Positions 8,003-14,459 are shown, numbered from the stretch's first letter. The stretch: 64,000 nucleotides of DNA from Terriglobia bacterium (GCA_020073145.1 JAIQFS010000047.1:1-64000); one strand, 5' to 3'. Made by a program: numbers and translations. Notes: generated by a model from the letters alone, not told the origin.

Positions 8003-8665
8003 CTACCTCCAGTCGCGGAGCTGGTCCGCGACTTCCTCTCTGGTTTTCCCCAACACCTGGGCGTAGATCTCAGTCGATTGAATCGACCGATGCCCGAGGT
8101 GGTCTTTCACCTTCACCAGGTCCCCCACTCTCGCTAGAACGTGTGTGCCGCAGGAGTGTTTGAGTGAGTGCGGATGCGCCAGCTCAATGGGAATCCCCGC
8201 CGCGATCGCGTACCGCCGCATCAAGCGATGCACCTGTCGTGGGCCGATGGCCCGATGGTTGCGCGAGACAAACAGCGGCCCCGCCGCAGTCCCCCGCCTC
8301 TTGATCCACGTGCGCAGCGCGCGCGCCTCCACGTCTGCGAGCCGGTATTCTCCGCCGAGCGATCCCTTGCCCCGTCGAATGGTCAGCTTCCCCGCCGTCG
8401 AGTTCCAGTCGGTGATCTTGATCAACCCTGGCTCGTGCGCCCGCAGGCCGCGATGGTAGATCACGCGGAATAGCGCCGCGTGGAACGGGTCTTTGATCTG
8501 GCGAAAGAACGCGGCCGTCTGGTCCTCGGTCAGGTACTTGATGGTCTCTGGGCTCTGGCGAGGCCCTTTTCGGGGCTTTTTGGGAGCCAATGTCCGAGTC
8601 TCCATAGAATCGGACATTGCAGGCGGCCCGGAGGCCGATTTACGGGGGTTCGCGGCTGTTTTCAC
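8003..8665 (-). CDS. Short tyrosine recombinase / phage integrase
   Basis: A 220-aa protein holding essentially only the catalytic domain (~45-215). Visible elements: L-R-A-H-E (first Arg), H-P-H-S-L-K-H-S-C-G-T-H (the HxxR box, with Lys in place of the second Arg), L-G-H-R-S, and the nucleophile Tyr in S-T-E-I-Y-A-Q-V. The N-terminal core-binding domain usual in ~300-400-aa integrases is missing. The GTG at 8665 gives 220 aa; an ATG at 8617 gives 204 and lies in an inverted repeat. It lies well inside the phage-like region, not at a visible end. Activity is uncertain. Confidence 0.85.
   Translation of the reverse strand: MKTAANPRKSASGPPAMSDSMETRTLAPKKPRKGPRQSPETIKYLTEDQTAAFFRQIKDPFHAALFRVIYHRGLRAHEPGLIKITDWNSTAGKLTIRRGKGSLGGEYRLADVEARALRTWIKRRGTAAGPLFVSRNHRAIGPRQVHRLMRRYAIAAGIPIELAHPHSLKHSCGTHVLARVGDLVKVKDHLGHRSIQSTEIYAQVLGKTREEVADQLRDWR
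8588..8619. repeat. Inverted repeat CAATGTCCGA / TCGGACATTG, with a third copy at 8685-8694
   Basis: Ten-bp arms at 8588-8597 and 8610-8619, 12 bp apart and perfectly complementary, cover the start region of the integrase gene. The same 10-mer, TCGGACATTG, recurs at 8685-8694 just upstream of the GTG start. Three copies of a 10-mer in 107 bp is far beyond chance. They look like binding sites for the recombinase or a regulator of its gene. Confidence 0.7.
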
Positions 8666-8790
8666 GGTTCGATCTTAACGGAACTCGGACATTGAGAAAA
8701 CCCTGTATTTGGTAAACTGCTGTGGCTGTTATAGATAGCGTCCAGGACGAGAACACTGGGAAGCCCGCCGGGCCTGCGGATACGCGGGGG

Positions 8791-8839
8791 TTGTCACAAA
8801 TTTACACAGCAAGCTGACCCCCCTAAAAGTTTGTGACAA
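8791..8839. promoter_or_regulatory. Two palindromic operators, TTGTCACAA and TTGTGACAA
   Basis: TTGTCACAA at 8791-8799 and TTGTGACAA at 8831-8839 are each palindromic around one central base, and are perfect inverted copies of one another (10 bp including the flanking A/T). Their centres are 40 bp apart, close to four helical turns. They lie in the 181-bp divergent gap between the integrase (leftward) and the 8847 gene (rightward); the second ends 7 bp before that start. This is the expected form of a phage repressor operator pair. Confidence 0.65.
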
Positions 8840-8846
8840 TGGAGTC

Positions 8847-9050
8847 ATGGACGCGCCGCCGCGGCTGCCGGACCTGCTCTCTCTCGTGCCGGAGGGGCAC
8901 GCGAAAGCCGTGCTGAGATTCGCGCTGAATGACCTGGGGCTGTCGAGTGAGGAGATCCCGCGGGTGTTGTACGACGCTCAGTCGATTTCGGAGGCAATCA
9001 ACCTGCTGATGGGCGGAGGCGTCCTTACGGGCGGCGTGCCGGCTTCCTGA
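8847..9050 (+). CDS. Small phage protein directly behind the operator pair
   Basis: A 67-aa helical protein with a GGAG ribosome site 5 bases before the ATG. Residues ~30-55 (L-G-L-S-S-E-E-I-P-R-V-L-Y-D-A-Q-S-I-S) could form a helical bundle, but no family is recognised. As the first gene behind the TTGTSACAA sites it is a candidate regulator or early protein. Its last 26 bp overlap the leftward coiled-coil gene at 9025. Confidence 0.6.
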   Translation: MDAPPRLPDLLSLVPEGHAKAVLRFALNDLGLSSEEIPRVLYDAQSISEAINLLMGGGVLTGGVPAS

Positions 9051-9162
9051 GCCGCTGCGGATCGGCCGCTAGATCGTCCACTTTCTTCTCCACTCGATCG
9101 AGCTGCTTCTTGAGTTCCGTGACCTCGCGGAGGATCAGCCGGGCCAACTGTTCGGTTTCCAT
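9025..9162 (-). CDS. 45-aa coiled-coil peptide
   Basis: A short frame from ATG 9162 with a purine-rich AAGAAGTGAA just before it. The product starts METEQLARLILREV and continues with a strict heptad pattern of Leu/Val (residues ~6-34) and many charged residues, as in a two-helix coiled coil, then a basic tail ending A-R-R-P. It overlaps the end of the 8847 gene convergently. Such mini-proteins are common in phage early regions; reality rests on the coiled coil and ribosome site. Confidence 0.5.
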   Translation of the reverse strand: METEQLARLILREVTELKKQLDRVEKKVDDLAADPQRLRKPARRP

Positions 9163-9286
9163 TTCACTTCTTGGCCTTCGCCTTAAGGGATCGTTTCAGA
9201 GCTGCCACTTTTGCCACGTGTGCATTACCTCCCGACCTTCATGTAGCTTTTTCGCTACAGTCTGCAAGCGCCTGTTTTCCACAGGT

Positions 9287-9472
9287 TCACTTCTTCGCCT
9301 TCGCCTTCCTGGGGTGATTGGCCCAGCGCGCGGCCGCGGCCGCGCGTGCGCGCTTCGATCGCTCCTCATCCGTCAAGGTCGCGATGCCCTTCCGGACGCT
9401 CGCCTTGCCCCCTTTCCGCCCGATAGAGGCCAGGTACTGGCTCACCGCTGGGTCCACCTGTTTCTTTGCCAT
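9287..9472 (-). CDS. Small basic protein of the AARW-tail type
   Basis: About 61 aa from the ATG at 9472; longer starts upstream lack support. Sequence order: M-A-K-K-Q-V-D-P, an I-G-R-K-G-G-K-A-S motif, then E-R-S-K-R-A-R-A-A-A-A-A-R-W followed by a lysine tail. The G-R-K-G-G and A-A-A-R-W pattern is a known small basic family in bacteria and phages, thought to bind nucleic acid. It shares the A-R-W tail with the 2706 protein. Confidence 0.6.
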   Translation of the reverse strand: MAKKQVDPAVSQYLASIGRKGGKASVRKGIATLTDEERSKRARAAAAARWANHPRKAKAKK

Positions 9473-9576
9473 CAGCATTACCATAACCCGCCCCGCACGC
9501 AATAGCAATGATCGCATAATCCGGCTTGCAATGCAAAGCAGCTTATGGCATGATCTTTATAGAGAGGCCTCTCCCT

Positions 9577-9819
9577 ATGACATCAATCTACGAACCCGAC
9601 TCCCCCGAGCGCGATTGGGAACGGGAGCAACGCGCTGAGCGCCGCTACCTCGAAGCGATGCACGCGCCCGACCCCAACCTGCTCGAGACCGGCTGCACTA
9701 CCGAAGAGATCGAAGAGCCGTACCGCCTTGAGCCGGCGGTCCAGGGCTCGCTCTTCCCCGAGCTCGAACCCAAACCGCTCAAGGTCTCGACCCGGATCTT
9801 CCGGAAGGAGGTTGCCTAG
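9577..9819 (+). CDS. Small acidic phage early protein
   Basis: An 80-aa protein; ATG 9577 is chosen because AGAGAGG lies 7 bases upstream. It is rich in Glu and Arg (residues 8-25: E-R-D-W-E-R-E-Q-R-A-E-R-R-Y). No known domain. It ends 2 bp before the next gene at 9822, so the two form one unit. Confidence 0.6.
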   Translation: MTSIYEPDSPERDWEREQRAERRYLEAMHAPDPNLLETGCTTEEIEEPYRLEPAVQGSLFPELEPKPLKVSTRIFRKEVA

Positions 9820-9821
9820 CC

Positions 9822-10510
9822 ATGGCAGCTACCGACAAGCGCCGCGAGCCGGTCCAGTTCGTCGCCGACAACCCGGAAGCGATCGCGCTCGAAAAGACCG
9901 CGCCCTTCGAGTCGAGCTATGGCAAGTGGGGATACTGGCTCACCGGCAACCGCATTATGTTCCTGCCGAAAGACGCCTCCGTGCTGGTCGGCAACCTCGA
10001 CCCCCAACCGGGCGAAGAGTTCTACATCACCAAGCACGAAGTCCGCAACGGTCGCAAAGCCCGCATCGAATGGCTGGTGACCCAAGAGCCTCCGATCGCG
10101 ACCCACCAGCCGGCGCCCAACGGAAAACCCGCCGACATCGCCGGCGCCGCGGCGGCGACGGGAATTCCCGAGACCCAGCTCGAGCGGCAGCTCCGCGAAT
10201 CGCTCGCACTGCGCCAGAAGGCAGCCGCCAACATCCGGGCCAAGCTCGCGCTCGAGCAGCGGGGAGACGCCATCCCTCCGGAATCTATTACCAGCCAGGT
10301 ACAGTCGCCGGCACCCGAGCCCAAGGCCGCCAGGAAGCCCGCGGCCGCGGAGACGGCCCTCGAGCCCTCGTCGTCACCACCAACCAGGCGATCGACGCCT
10401 TGGCGGACTGCCGGAAGCATGCCGAGCAACACGGCCACCTGATCACGGCCGAAGACGTCCGCTCGATCCTGATCACCGTCATGATCAACAAGCGGGAGCG
10501 GAGAGCATGA
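9822..10510 (+). pseudogene. Frameshifted phage early gene (N part 9822-about 10360, C part to 10510)
   Basis: The frame from ATG 9822 reads as a sensible protein (a compact domain at ~10-90 with G-K-W-G-Y-W-L-T-G-N, then a charged linker) up to ~180, after which it becomes Ser/Pro/Arg nonsense and stops at 10442. From ~10364 a different frame reads ALVVTTNQAIDALADC and continues to H-L-I-T-A-E-D-V-R-S-I-L-I-T-V-M-I-N, ending at 10510 with an ATGA-type overlap into the next gene. A one-base change near 10360 would join them. I see no slippery heptamer, so a real frameshift or sequencing error is likelier than programmed shifting. Confidence 0.65.
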
Positions 10511-10902
10511 AGTCCGCCCACCAGCTCCGCCGCTGGCTGATGCGGGAGATCCACGGGGTCGAGATTCCCCGCCGGCCTCCCGCCAGGGCCTCAGCGCTCC
10601 ATTCGCCGCCCGCTCGCAACTACCAGTACCGCGCCTGGATCCGGTCGCTGCCCTCAGCCGTCTCGGGCGCAGCGCCCTCGCAGGCTTGCCACACCGGCCC
10701 GCACGCGGTCGGGCAGAAGGCTTCCGACTACACCTGTATCCCGCTCACGTGGGAAGAACACCGCGCCTACGACCGCGATCCGCAGGGCTTCGCAAGCCAG
10801 CACTCGCTCGACGTGAAGGCCTTGGTAAAACGACTCAACCGCGCCTGGTTCAATCAGTGGAAGATGGACCAGGGGCAATTCGATCAGGAGGACGAACGAT
10901 GA
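10507..10902 (+). CDS. HNH-like phage protein with the Cys pair replaced by Ser
   Basis: A 131-aa protein overlapping the previous stop (ATGA) and the next start (ATGA). The core Y-R-A-W-I-R-S-L-P ... A-C-H-T-G-P-H-A-V-G-Q-K-A-S-D ... C-I-P-L-T-W-E-E-H matches the phage HNH-like family I recall, where C-x-x-C sits after L-P, then H-x-G-x-H, and P-L-C-x-x-H-H at the end. Here the first pair reads S-A-V-S and the last C-x-x-H-H reads T-W-E-E-H. The zinc site is therefore probably lost; it may be an inactive relative. Confidence 0.65.
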   Translation: MKSAHQLRRWLMREIHGVEIPRRPPARASALHSPPARNYQYRAWIRSLPSAVSGAAPSQACHTGPHAVGQKASDYTCIPLTWEEHRAYDRDPQGFASQHSLDVKALVKRLNRAWFNQWKMDQGQFDQEDER

Positions 10903-11129
10903 ACTACGAAAGAGCCCTCGGCGTTTTGTACGGCGAGCGCGAGAAACTCAACCGTGTGATCGCCTCGCTCGAGGAGCTCGCCGGTAATCCTGCAGCGGTC
11001 CAGATCCCGAGCCGCCGCGGCCGGAAGAAGGGCATGAGCGCCCAGGAGCGCCGGGAGATTTCCGATCGGATGAAGAAATACTGGGCCTCGCGACGAGCAA
11101 CAGCGCGGAAGGCCGCCCCCGCGCTCTAA
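10899..11129 (+). CDS. Small coiled-coil / basic phage protein
   Basis: A 76-aa protein with CAGGAGG 8 bases before ATG 10899, which also overlaps the previous stop. Residues 1-27 form a coiled coil (R-E-K-L-N-R-V-I-A-S-L-E-E-L), followed by S-R-R-G-R-K-K-G (AT-hook-like) and R-M-K-K-Y-W-A-S-R-R. It is the last gene of the short rightward cluster, and its 3' half is antisense to the possible leftward gene at 10948. Confidence 0.7.
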   Translation: MNYERALGVLYGEREKLNRVIASLEELAGNPAAVQIPSRRGRKKGMSAQERREISDRMKKYWASRRATARKAAPAL

Positions 11130-11244
11130 CCCCTCTGTGATACGCGGCCGCGATCCCCACCGCGGCCGCTCCCACTGTCCACTTCCAGAACACCACCAGC
11201 AGCAGTTCGGCCAGGATCCAGCAGCAGAGCAGGAGATCGGTCAT
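10948..11244 (-). CDS. Possible small membrane protein at the end of the early operon
   Basis: ATG 11244 overlaps the preceding stop (ATGA), and residues 1-35 form a strongly hydrophobic helix (M-T-D-L-L-L-C-C-W-I-L-A-E-L-L-L-V-V-F-W), so a membrane protein starts here. The remaining ~60 residues are low-complexity and lie antisense to the 10899 gene; they look like noise, so the natural C-terminus may be near 11130 with a recent frame change. The start is better supported than the end. Confidence 0.45.
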   Translation of the reverse strand: MTDLLLCCWILAELLLVVFWKWTVGAAAVGIAAAYHRGVRARGRPSALLLVARPSISSSDRKSPGAPGRSCPSSGRGGSGSGPLQDYRRAPRARRSHG

Positions 11245-11477
11245 GCCGGCCTCCGCTCTTGCTCGATCTGCTGGTACAGATCATTCAGCCGGTCGCGCTC
11301 CTCGGCTTCAGCCCGCGTCCTCGCTTCTCCGAGCACCCGCGCGGGGAAACGTCTGCGCACGTCCTCGGGATAGAGCCCGCGGCCTCCCAGGCGCAGCCAG
11401 AGCTGGATGGCGGGCAGTGCTTTCGCGACGTCCCGCTCGAAGCGAAGGTCTATGTCTGTTACGATTGTGTTGTTCAT
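11241..11477 (-). CDS. Phage early hypothetical protein
   Basis: A 78-aa protein from ATG 11477, with GGGAGGG 9 bases upstream; a longer frame lacks a ribosome site. Residues ~25-40 are hydrophobic/basic (I-Q-L-W-L-R-L-G-G-R-G-L-Y) and the C-terminus is a charged helix. Coupled to the following gene by an ATGA overlap. No family recognised. Confidence 0.6.
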   Translation of the reverse strand: MNNTIVTDIDLRFERDVAKALPAIQLWLRLGGRGLYPEDVRRRFPARVLGEARTRAEAEERDRLNDLYQQIEQERRPA

Positions 11478-11549
11478 TCTCAACCAGCCCTCCCAAGCTG
11501 GAATTCCCAAGCGGCTCACTCCCCCGAGCGGGCCGCTTTCACTTCTTCG

Positions 11550-11834
11550 CTAGTCGGTGTGCCAGTGAATTGGCGGCCGCATCGCTTTCGCGTGGGCCAG
11601 CAATTCCTCCTTCAAATCGATGAAGGCCTCCAAATCTGCTTCGGGTGACTCGTTTCCAGTGGCCCGGTCGCGCATCAGGATACTGAGCGCGGCGCACGCT
11701 CCGCCGTAGAACACCATGTGTCGATCTCTCCAGTCATCCGGTCCCAAGGGAACGAGATGATACACCGCGCGCATGTAGCGGTTGAACTCCTCGAGCAGCC
11801 GCAGGCGTTTTACCCGGGACGGTGTTTCAGCCAT
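11550..11834 (-). CDS. Phage early hypothetical protein
   Basis: A 94-aa protein from ATG 11834 with a strong GGAGGGAAGGGG before it. Features: R-L-R-L-L-E-E-F-N-R-Y helix, then Y-G-G-A-C-A-A-L-S-I-L, an acidic helix and a His/Pro-rich end. The start lies inside the end of the upstream gene (25-bp overlap). Unknown function. Confidence 0.65.
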   Translation of the reverse strand: MAETPSRVKRLRLLEEFNRYMRAVYHLVPLGPDDWRDRHMVFYGGACAALSILMRDRATGNESPEADLEAFIDLKEELLAHAKAMRPPIHWHTD

Positions 11835-11995
11835 TCCCCTTCCCTCCGGCCGAGCTCGGCCGCCCAGCGCACGAACGGATCCGGATGCCGCGAGTAATCG
11901 GGCACGGGATAACCGAACCGCGCCCACAATGCGCAGCTCTGGCAGACCAGGCTGAGGCGCTGAACTTCCATCGCGAGCATCACCGGGCACGCCAT
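11810..11995 (-). CDS. Small Cys-containing phage protein
   Basis: A 61-aa protein. ATG 11995 is chosen because it overlaps the upstream stop as TGATG. Contains C-x-x-C (C-Q-S-C-A) at ~19-22 plus an aromatic stretch W-A-R-F-G-Y-P-V-P-D-Y, suggesting a small zinc- or nucleic-acid-binding fold. Only two Cys are close together, so metal binding is uncertain. Confidence 0.55.
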   Translation of the reverse strand: MACPVMLAMEVQRLSLVCQSCALWARFGYPVPDYSRHPDPFVRWAAELGRREGEWLKHRPG

Positions 11996-12201
11996 CACGA
12001 GGGCCTCGCTTTCCGCATCCGCTCGATCGCGACATCCAGACACTGGGAACACGACACCTGTTCGGTCGGCGGGTCGATGGCCCAGAAGCTCTTGTGCCCG
12101 CACTCGAGGATCACGAGGAAGCCGTCGCCTTCCCGGGTGACTGTCTCGACGCGCTTCGGCCGCAGTTCCGGAGGCACGATCGGCAGCAGGTTGCGGCTCA
12201 T
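11995..12201 (-). CDS. Small zinc-finger-like phage protein
   Basis: A 68-aa protein from ATG 12201 (ATGA overlap with the HNH gene). It has E-C-G-H at ~33-36 and S-C-S-Q-C at ~50-53, a C-x-H ... C-x-x-C set that could hold one zinc. Ends in a basic helix. Coupled on both sides. Function unknown. Confidence 0.6.
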   Translation of the reverse strand: MSRNLLPIVPPELRPKRVETVTREGDGFLVILECGHKSFWAIDPPTEQVSCSQCLDVAIERMRKARPS

Positions 12202-12665
12202 GCGATTGCCACCACGGCCGCGCACAGCGGACGCCTTTCGTCGCGGTTGCGTACGAGCGTCTTGCGATGCTGGTGGCGATCGTGGTGCAGGTGGCACCAC
12301 TGACAGAGCACGGCCACGTTTGAGTCGTCGCGGTTCCCTGGATCGTGGTCGAGGTGCGCCATCGAAAGCACCACCGCGATCTTGCGCGGCGCCCCCAGTT
12401 GCATCGCCGCCTCGTGGTCTTCGGGGATCATCGGCCAGCCGTCTTCATTCAGCCAGGCGCGGAACTGCACGTGCGCCGTTTTCCCTTCCGGCATTTCGAG
12501 CAGCCGCCAGAACATCCGGCCCCGGCCGGTCTTGGTCTGGATCCGTGCAGCGTTCGGCTTCGAGCACCACTTGCACTGATGGCGATCGCGCTCGAAGATG
12601 CGCTCGCGTTGAGCCTCGTACTCGGGCCCTCGGTAGAGATGGCGGAGCTCCGGAGCGATCGGCAT
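12198..12665 (-). CDS. HNH endonuclease
   Basis: A 155-aa protein from ATG 12665 (TGATG overlap with the 55-aa gene upstream). An early C-K-W-C knuckle (~33-36), then A-H-L-D-H-D-P-G-N, then V-L-C-Q-W-C-H-L-H-H-D make a complete HNH/zinc core: two CxxC pairs, the catalytic His after the hydrophobic strand and the final H-H. HNH proteins of this size in phages serve as terminase partners or as homing/nicking nucleases; position in the early operon favours a replication or recombination role. Confidence 0.88.
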   Translation of the reverse strand: MPIAPELRHLYRGPEYEAQRERIFERDRHQCKWCSKPNAARIQTKTGRGRMFWRLLEMPEGKTAHVQFRAWLNEDGWPMIPEDHEAAMQLGAPRKIAVVLSMAHLDHDPGNRDDSNVAVLCQWCHLHHDRHQHRKTLVRNRDERRPLCAAVVAIA

Positions 12666-12832
12666 CAGCGTTGCTCCCTGTTGCGACGGATCTGCTCTTG
12701 GCCTCTTCGCTCGCGGCAAAACTCCGCATATTCTTCGAGCACGCGACGGTCTTCCTCGGTGAGCTTCATGCCCGGCTTTACGTTCGCCAGCACCACCGTG
12801 CCATCCTTCAGGCGGATCGGTTCGCAAGCCAT
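12665..12832 (-). CDS. 55-aa charged phage mini-protein
   Basis: An ATG at 12832 overlaps the stop of the 29-aa gene (TGATG), and its own TGA overlaps the HNH start (TGATG), so it is locked in on both sides. The peptide starts M-A-C-E-P-I-R-L-K-D-G-T, a small beta-type head, then an E/R-rich helix (V-L-E-E-Y-A-E-F-C-R-E-R-R). No family known. Its perfect coupling is the main evidence. Confidence 0.65.
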   Translation of the reverse strand: MACEPIRLKDGTVVLANVKPGMKLTEEDRRVLEEYAEFCRERRGQEQIRRNREQR

Positions 12833-12921
12833 CACCGCACCACCAGCAGGAAGATCACGATCGCCAGGCCGCAGCCGAGGCCGGCAGCTCCGAAGATCCC
12901 GAGATACTCGCGCCAGGTCAT
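12832..12921 (-). CDS. 29-aa single-span membrane mini-protein
   Basis: ATG 12921 overlaps the upstream stop (ATGA) and its TGA overlaps the next ATG (TGATG). Product: a short polar head M-T-W-R-E-Y-L-G-I-F then a Gly/Ala/Val/Ile/Leu membrane helix ending V-V-R. It fills exactly the gap between two coupled genes, which would otherwise be the only unexplained 90 bp of this stretch. Probably a real transmembrane micropeptide; role unknown. Confidence 0.6.
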   Translation of the reverse strand: MTWREYLGIFGAAGLGCGLAIVIFLLVVR

Positions 12922-13208
12922 CGAAACCCTAACCCTTTCAGTTGGCACGGCATCGTGACGCTGATCGGATCGTCAGGCCTGCCAGCAGCCGTAACGGCCA
13001 CCGCCATAGGGCAGCTTTTGCAGCGGACGATCCACACGCCACATTCGTGCGCCGGATAGGGCAGGCTGACTTTACAGGCCATCTCCCCCGGCTTCGCGCA
13101 GTACAGCGCGATGCCATTCGGGTAGTCCGGATTGGGCGCACAGCGGGCTACGCCGCGGCCTGAGGGCACAAACTCGACAGAGTGCTCAGGCGCCCCAGGA
13201 TAAATCAT
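12918..13208 (-). CDS. Cys-rich phage early protein
   Basis: A 96-aa protein; ATG 13208 is preferred over a start three codons earlier because it overlaps the upstream stop (ATGA). Contains six Cys, including R-C-K-S-C-P (~66-70) with further single Cys at ~23, 37, 45 and 57, and an H-E-C-G, consistent with a small metal-binding fold. Coupled at both ends. Family not recognised. Confidence 0.62.
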   Translation of the reverse strand: MIYPGAPEHSVEFVPSGRGVARCAPNPDYPNGIALYCAKPGEMACKVSLPYPAHECGVWIVRCKSCPMAVAVTAAGRPDDPISVTMPCQLKGLGFR

Positions 13209-13474
13209 GGCTTCCACTCCAAAACCGACTCGCGGAGGTACGCCCAGTGGCGGCCGTTGCGGATGGCCTTCAGCTTGCCCTCTTTGCGGAGCCGCTTTAC
13301 GGTAGCCACCGCGAGCCCCAGGAGTTGGGCGGCCTCGTCGACGGTGACGAACTTCGGACCCTCTGGCGTGCGCGGCGCCGTCAAGGCCTCGACGATGCGC
13401 TCGACGAAGGGCTTCGCCATGTCGAGCAATTGCTGGAGATCGGGCGGTGGTGCAGAGGCCGGAGCTGCGTTCAT
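13205..13474 (-). CDS. Excisionase-type helix-turn-helix protein
   Basis: An 89-aa protein from ATG 13474 (ATGA overlap). Residues ~45-89 are a MerR/excisionase-type winged helix: F-V-T-V-D-E-A-A-Q-L-L-G-L-A-V-A-T-V-K-R-L-R-K-E-G-K-L-K-A, then I-R-N-G-R-H-W-A-Y-L-R wing and a final W. The N-terminal half is Pro/Ala-rich then helical, as for oligomerisation. It may be an Xis-like factor or a repressor; third of three adjacent HTH genes. Confidence 0.8.
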   Translation of the reverse strand: MNAAPASAPPPDLQQLLDMAKPFVERIVEALTAPRTPEGPKFVTVDEAAQLLGLAVATVKRLRKEGKLKAIRNGRHWAYLRESVLEWKP

Positions 13475-14040
13475 TGCCCGTTCTTCCTTCCCGCCACGGC
13501 GGCCCTCAAAGCCTGGGTGGTCTGCTTTAGTTCCGACAGTTGCGTCACCACATCGATGCTGTCGCAACTGGCTCTGGACACCTTGTAGAAGTGGCCGTCG
13601 CGAGCAAAGGGCAGCCGGCCGGCCCGAATCAGCCGCCGGATGAGGCCCTCCGAAAGCCCCAGGTACGCGCTCGCTTCCCCGGGAGTGAGCCACTGCTTCA
13701 CGGTGGGAGGCGGGGTAGGGAAGCGGGTCAGGATGGCGCCGGCGAGCGCCTCGAAGGCCGACGCCAGGGGCCGGAGATCGTACGTCGGGACTGTCGCCAC
13801 TGCCGGAACCTCAGGGCGCGGAAGGCGCGGATCGCCGGGCCGCATCACTTCGGTCCTCGTGTGTGGGGCCATGTTGTCGACGTCGCGCTCGCGGTACAGA
13901 GGCTCGGGCCGGTTGCCGGTGCGCGGCCGATACCTTACCGCCGGCCCTTCGCCTTTCGCCACCAGCCGCTCTAGCCCGCGCTCGGAAATCCCGAGCCGAC
14001 GCGCTGTTTCCGCCTTCGTCAGCCAGCCGTCCGAGATCAT
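13471..14040 (-). CDS. Two-domain HTH regulator
   Basis: A 189-aa protein, ATG 14040 overlapping the upstream stop (ATGA). Residues ~5-60 repeat the N-terminal domain of the next gene: W-L-T-K-A-E-T-A-R-R-L-G-I-S-E-R-G-L-E-R-L, then a R-Y-R-P-R-T-G-N-R-P-E-P-L-Y wing. Residues ~115-160 form a second, excisionase-type HTH: W-L-T-P-G-E-A-S-A-Y-L-G-L-S-E-G-L-I-R-R-L-I-R-A-G-R-L-P. Two DNA-binding heads in one chain could bridge two sites. Confidence 0.75.
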   Translation of the reverse strand: MISDGWLTKAETARRLGISERGLERLVAKGEGPAVRYRPRTGNRPEPLYRERDVDNMAPHTRTEVMRPGDPRLPRPEVPAVATVPTYDLRPLASAFEALAGAILTRFPTPPPTVKQWLTPGEASAYLGLSEGLIRRLIRAGRLPFARDGHFYKVSRASCDSIDVVTQLSELKQTTQALRAAVAGRKNGQ

Positions 14041-14459
14041 CGCTTCGTCCCTTTCAGGAAGCCGTCCAGCAAGCCGCCCACACAACGCTCGGCCTGTACC
14101 AGATGCACCACGCCATCGAGAACGCGGAGGCGCTGCTCGCTCGTGCTGAGTTTGCTGAGCGCCGTCACGATATCAAGCTGCGCTCTGGCCTCGGCCACCG
14201 GATCGACGACGACCTCCGGAACTGGCTCGGCCAGCGGATGCACCCTGCCGAAGCGAACCGCGCGGGTGAGCTCCTGGGAGGGAGTCGCCATCAGCTCGAC
14301 ATCCCGCGGATTGTACACGGCCTGTGGCTTTTGGCCTGGTCGCGGCCGGAGACGGCGCTCCGGTCCTATTCCTTCGTCAAGCCGGCGCCGCAGTGTGCGG
14401 GTGCTCATCCCGAGTCGGCGCGCAGTCTCGGGTTCGCTGAGCCAATCCGATAAGTCCAT
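14037..14459 (-). CDS. HTH regulator, paralogue of the neighbouring gene
   Basis: A 140-aa protein with a strong GGAGGGGG before ATG 14459. Residues ~5-55 (L-S-E-P-E-T-A-R-R-L-G-M-S-T-R-T-L-R-R-R-L, then R-L-R-P-R-P-G-Q-K-P-Q-A-V-Y) match the first domain of the 13471 protein closely, so the two arose by duplication. The C-terminal half is helical. The 92-bp gap before it and the strong ribosome site suggest an internal start of the operon. Confidence 0.75.
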   Translation of the reverse strand: MDLSDWLSEPETARRLGMSTRTLRRRLDEGIGPERRLRPRPGQKPQAVYNPRDVELMATPSQELTRAVRFGRVHPLAEPVPEVVVDPVAEARAQLDIVTALSKLSTSEQRLRVLDGVVHLVQAERCVGGLLDGFLKGTKR

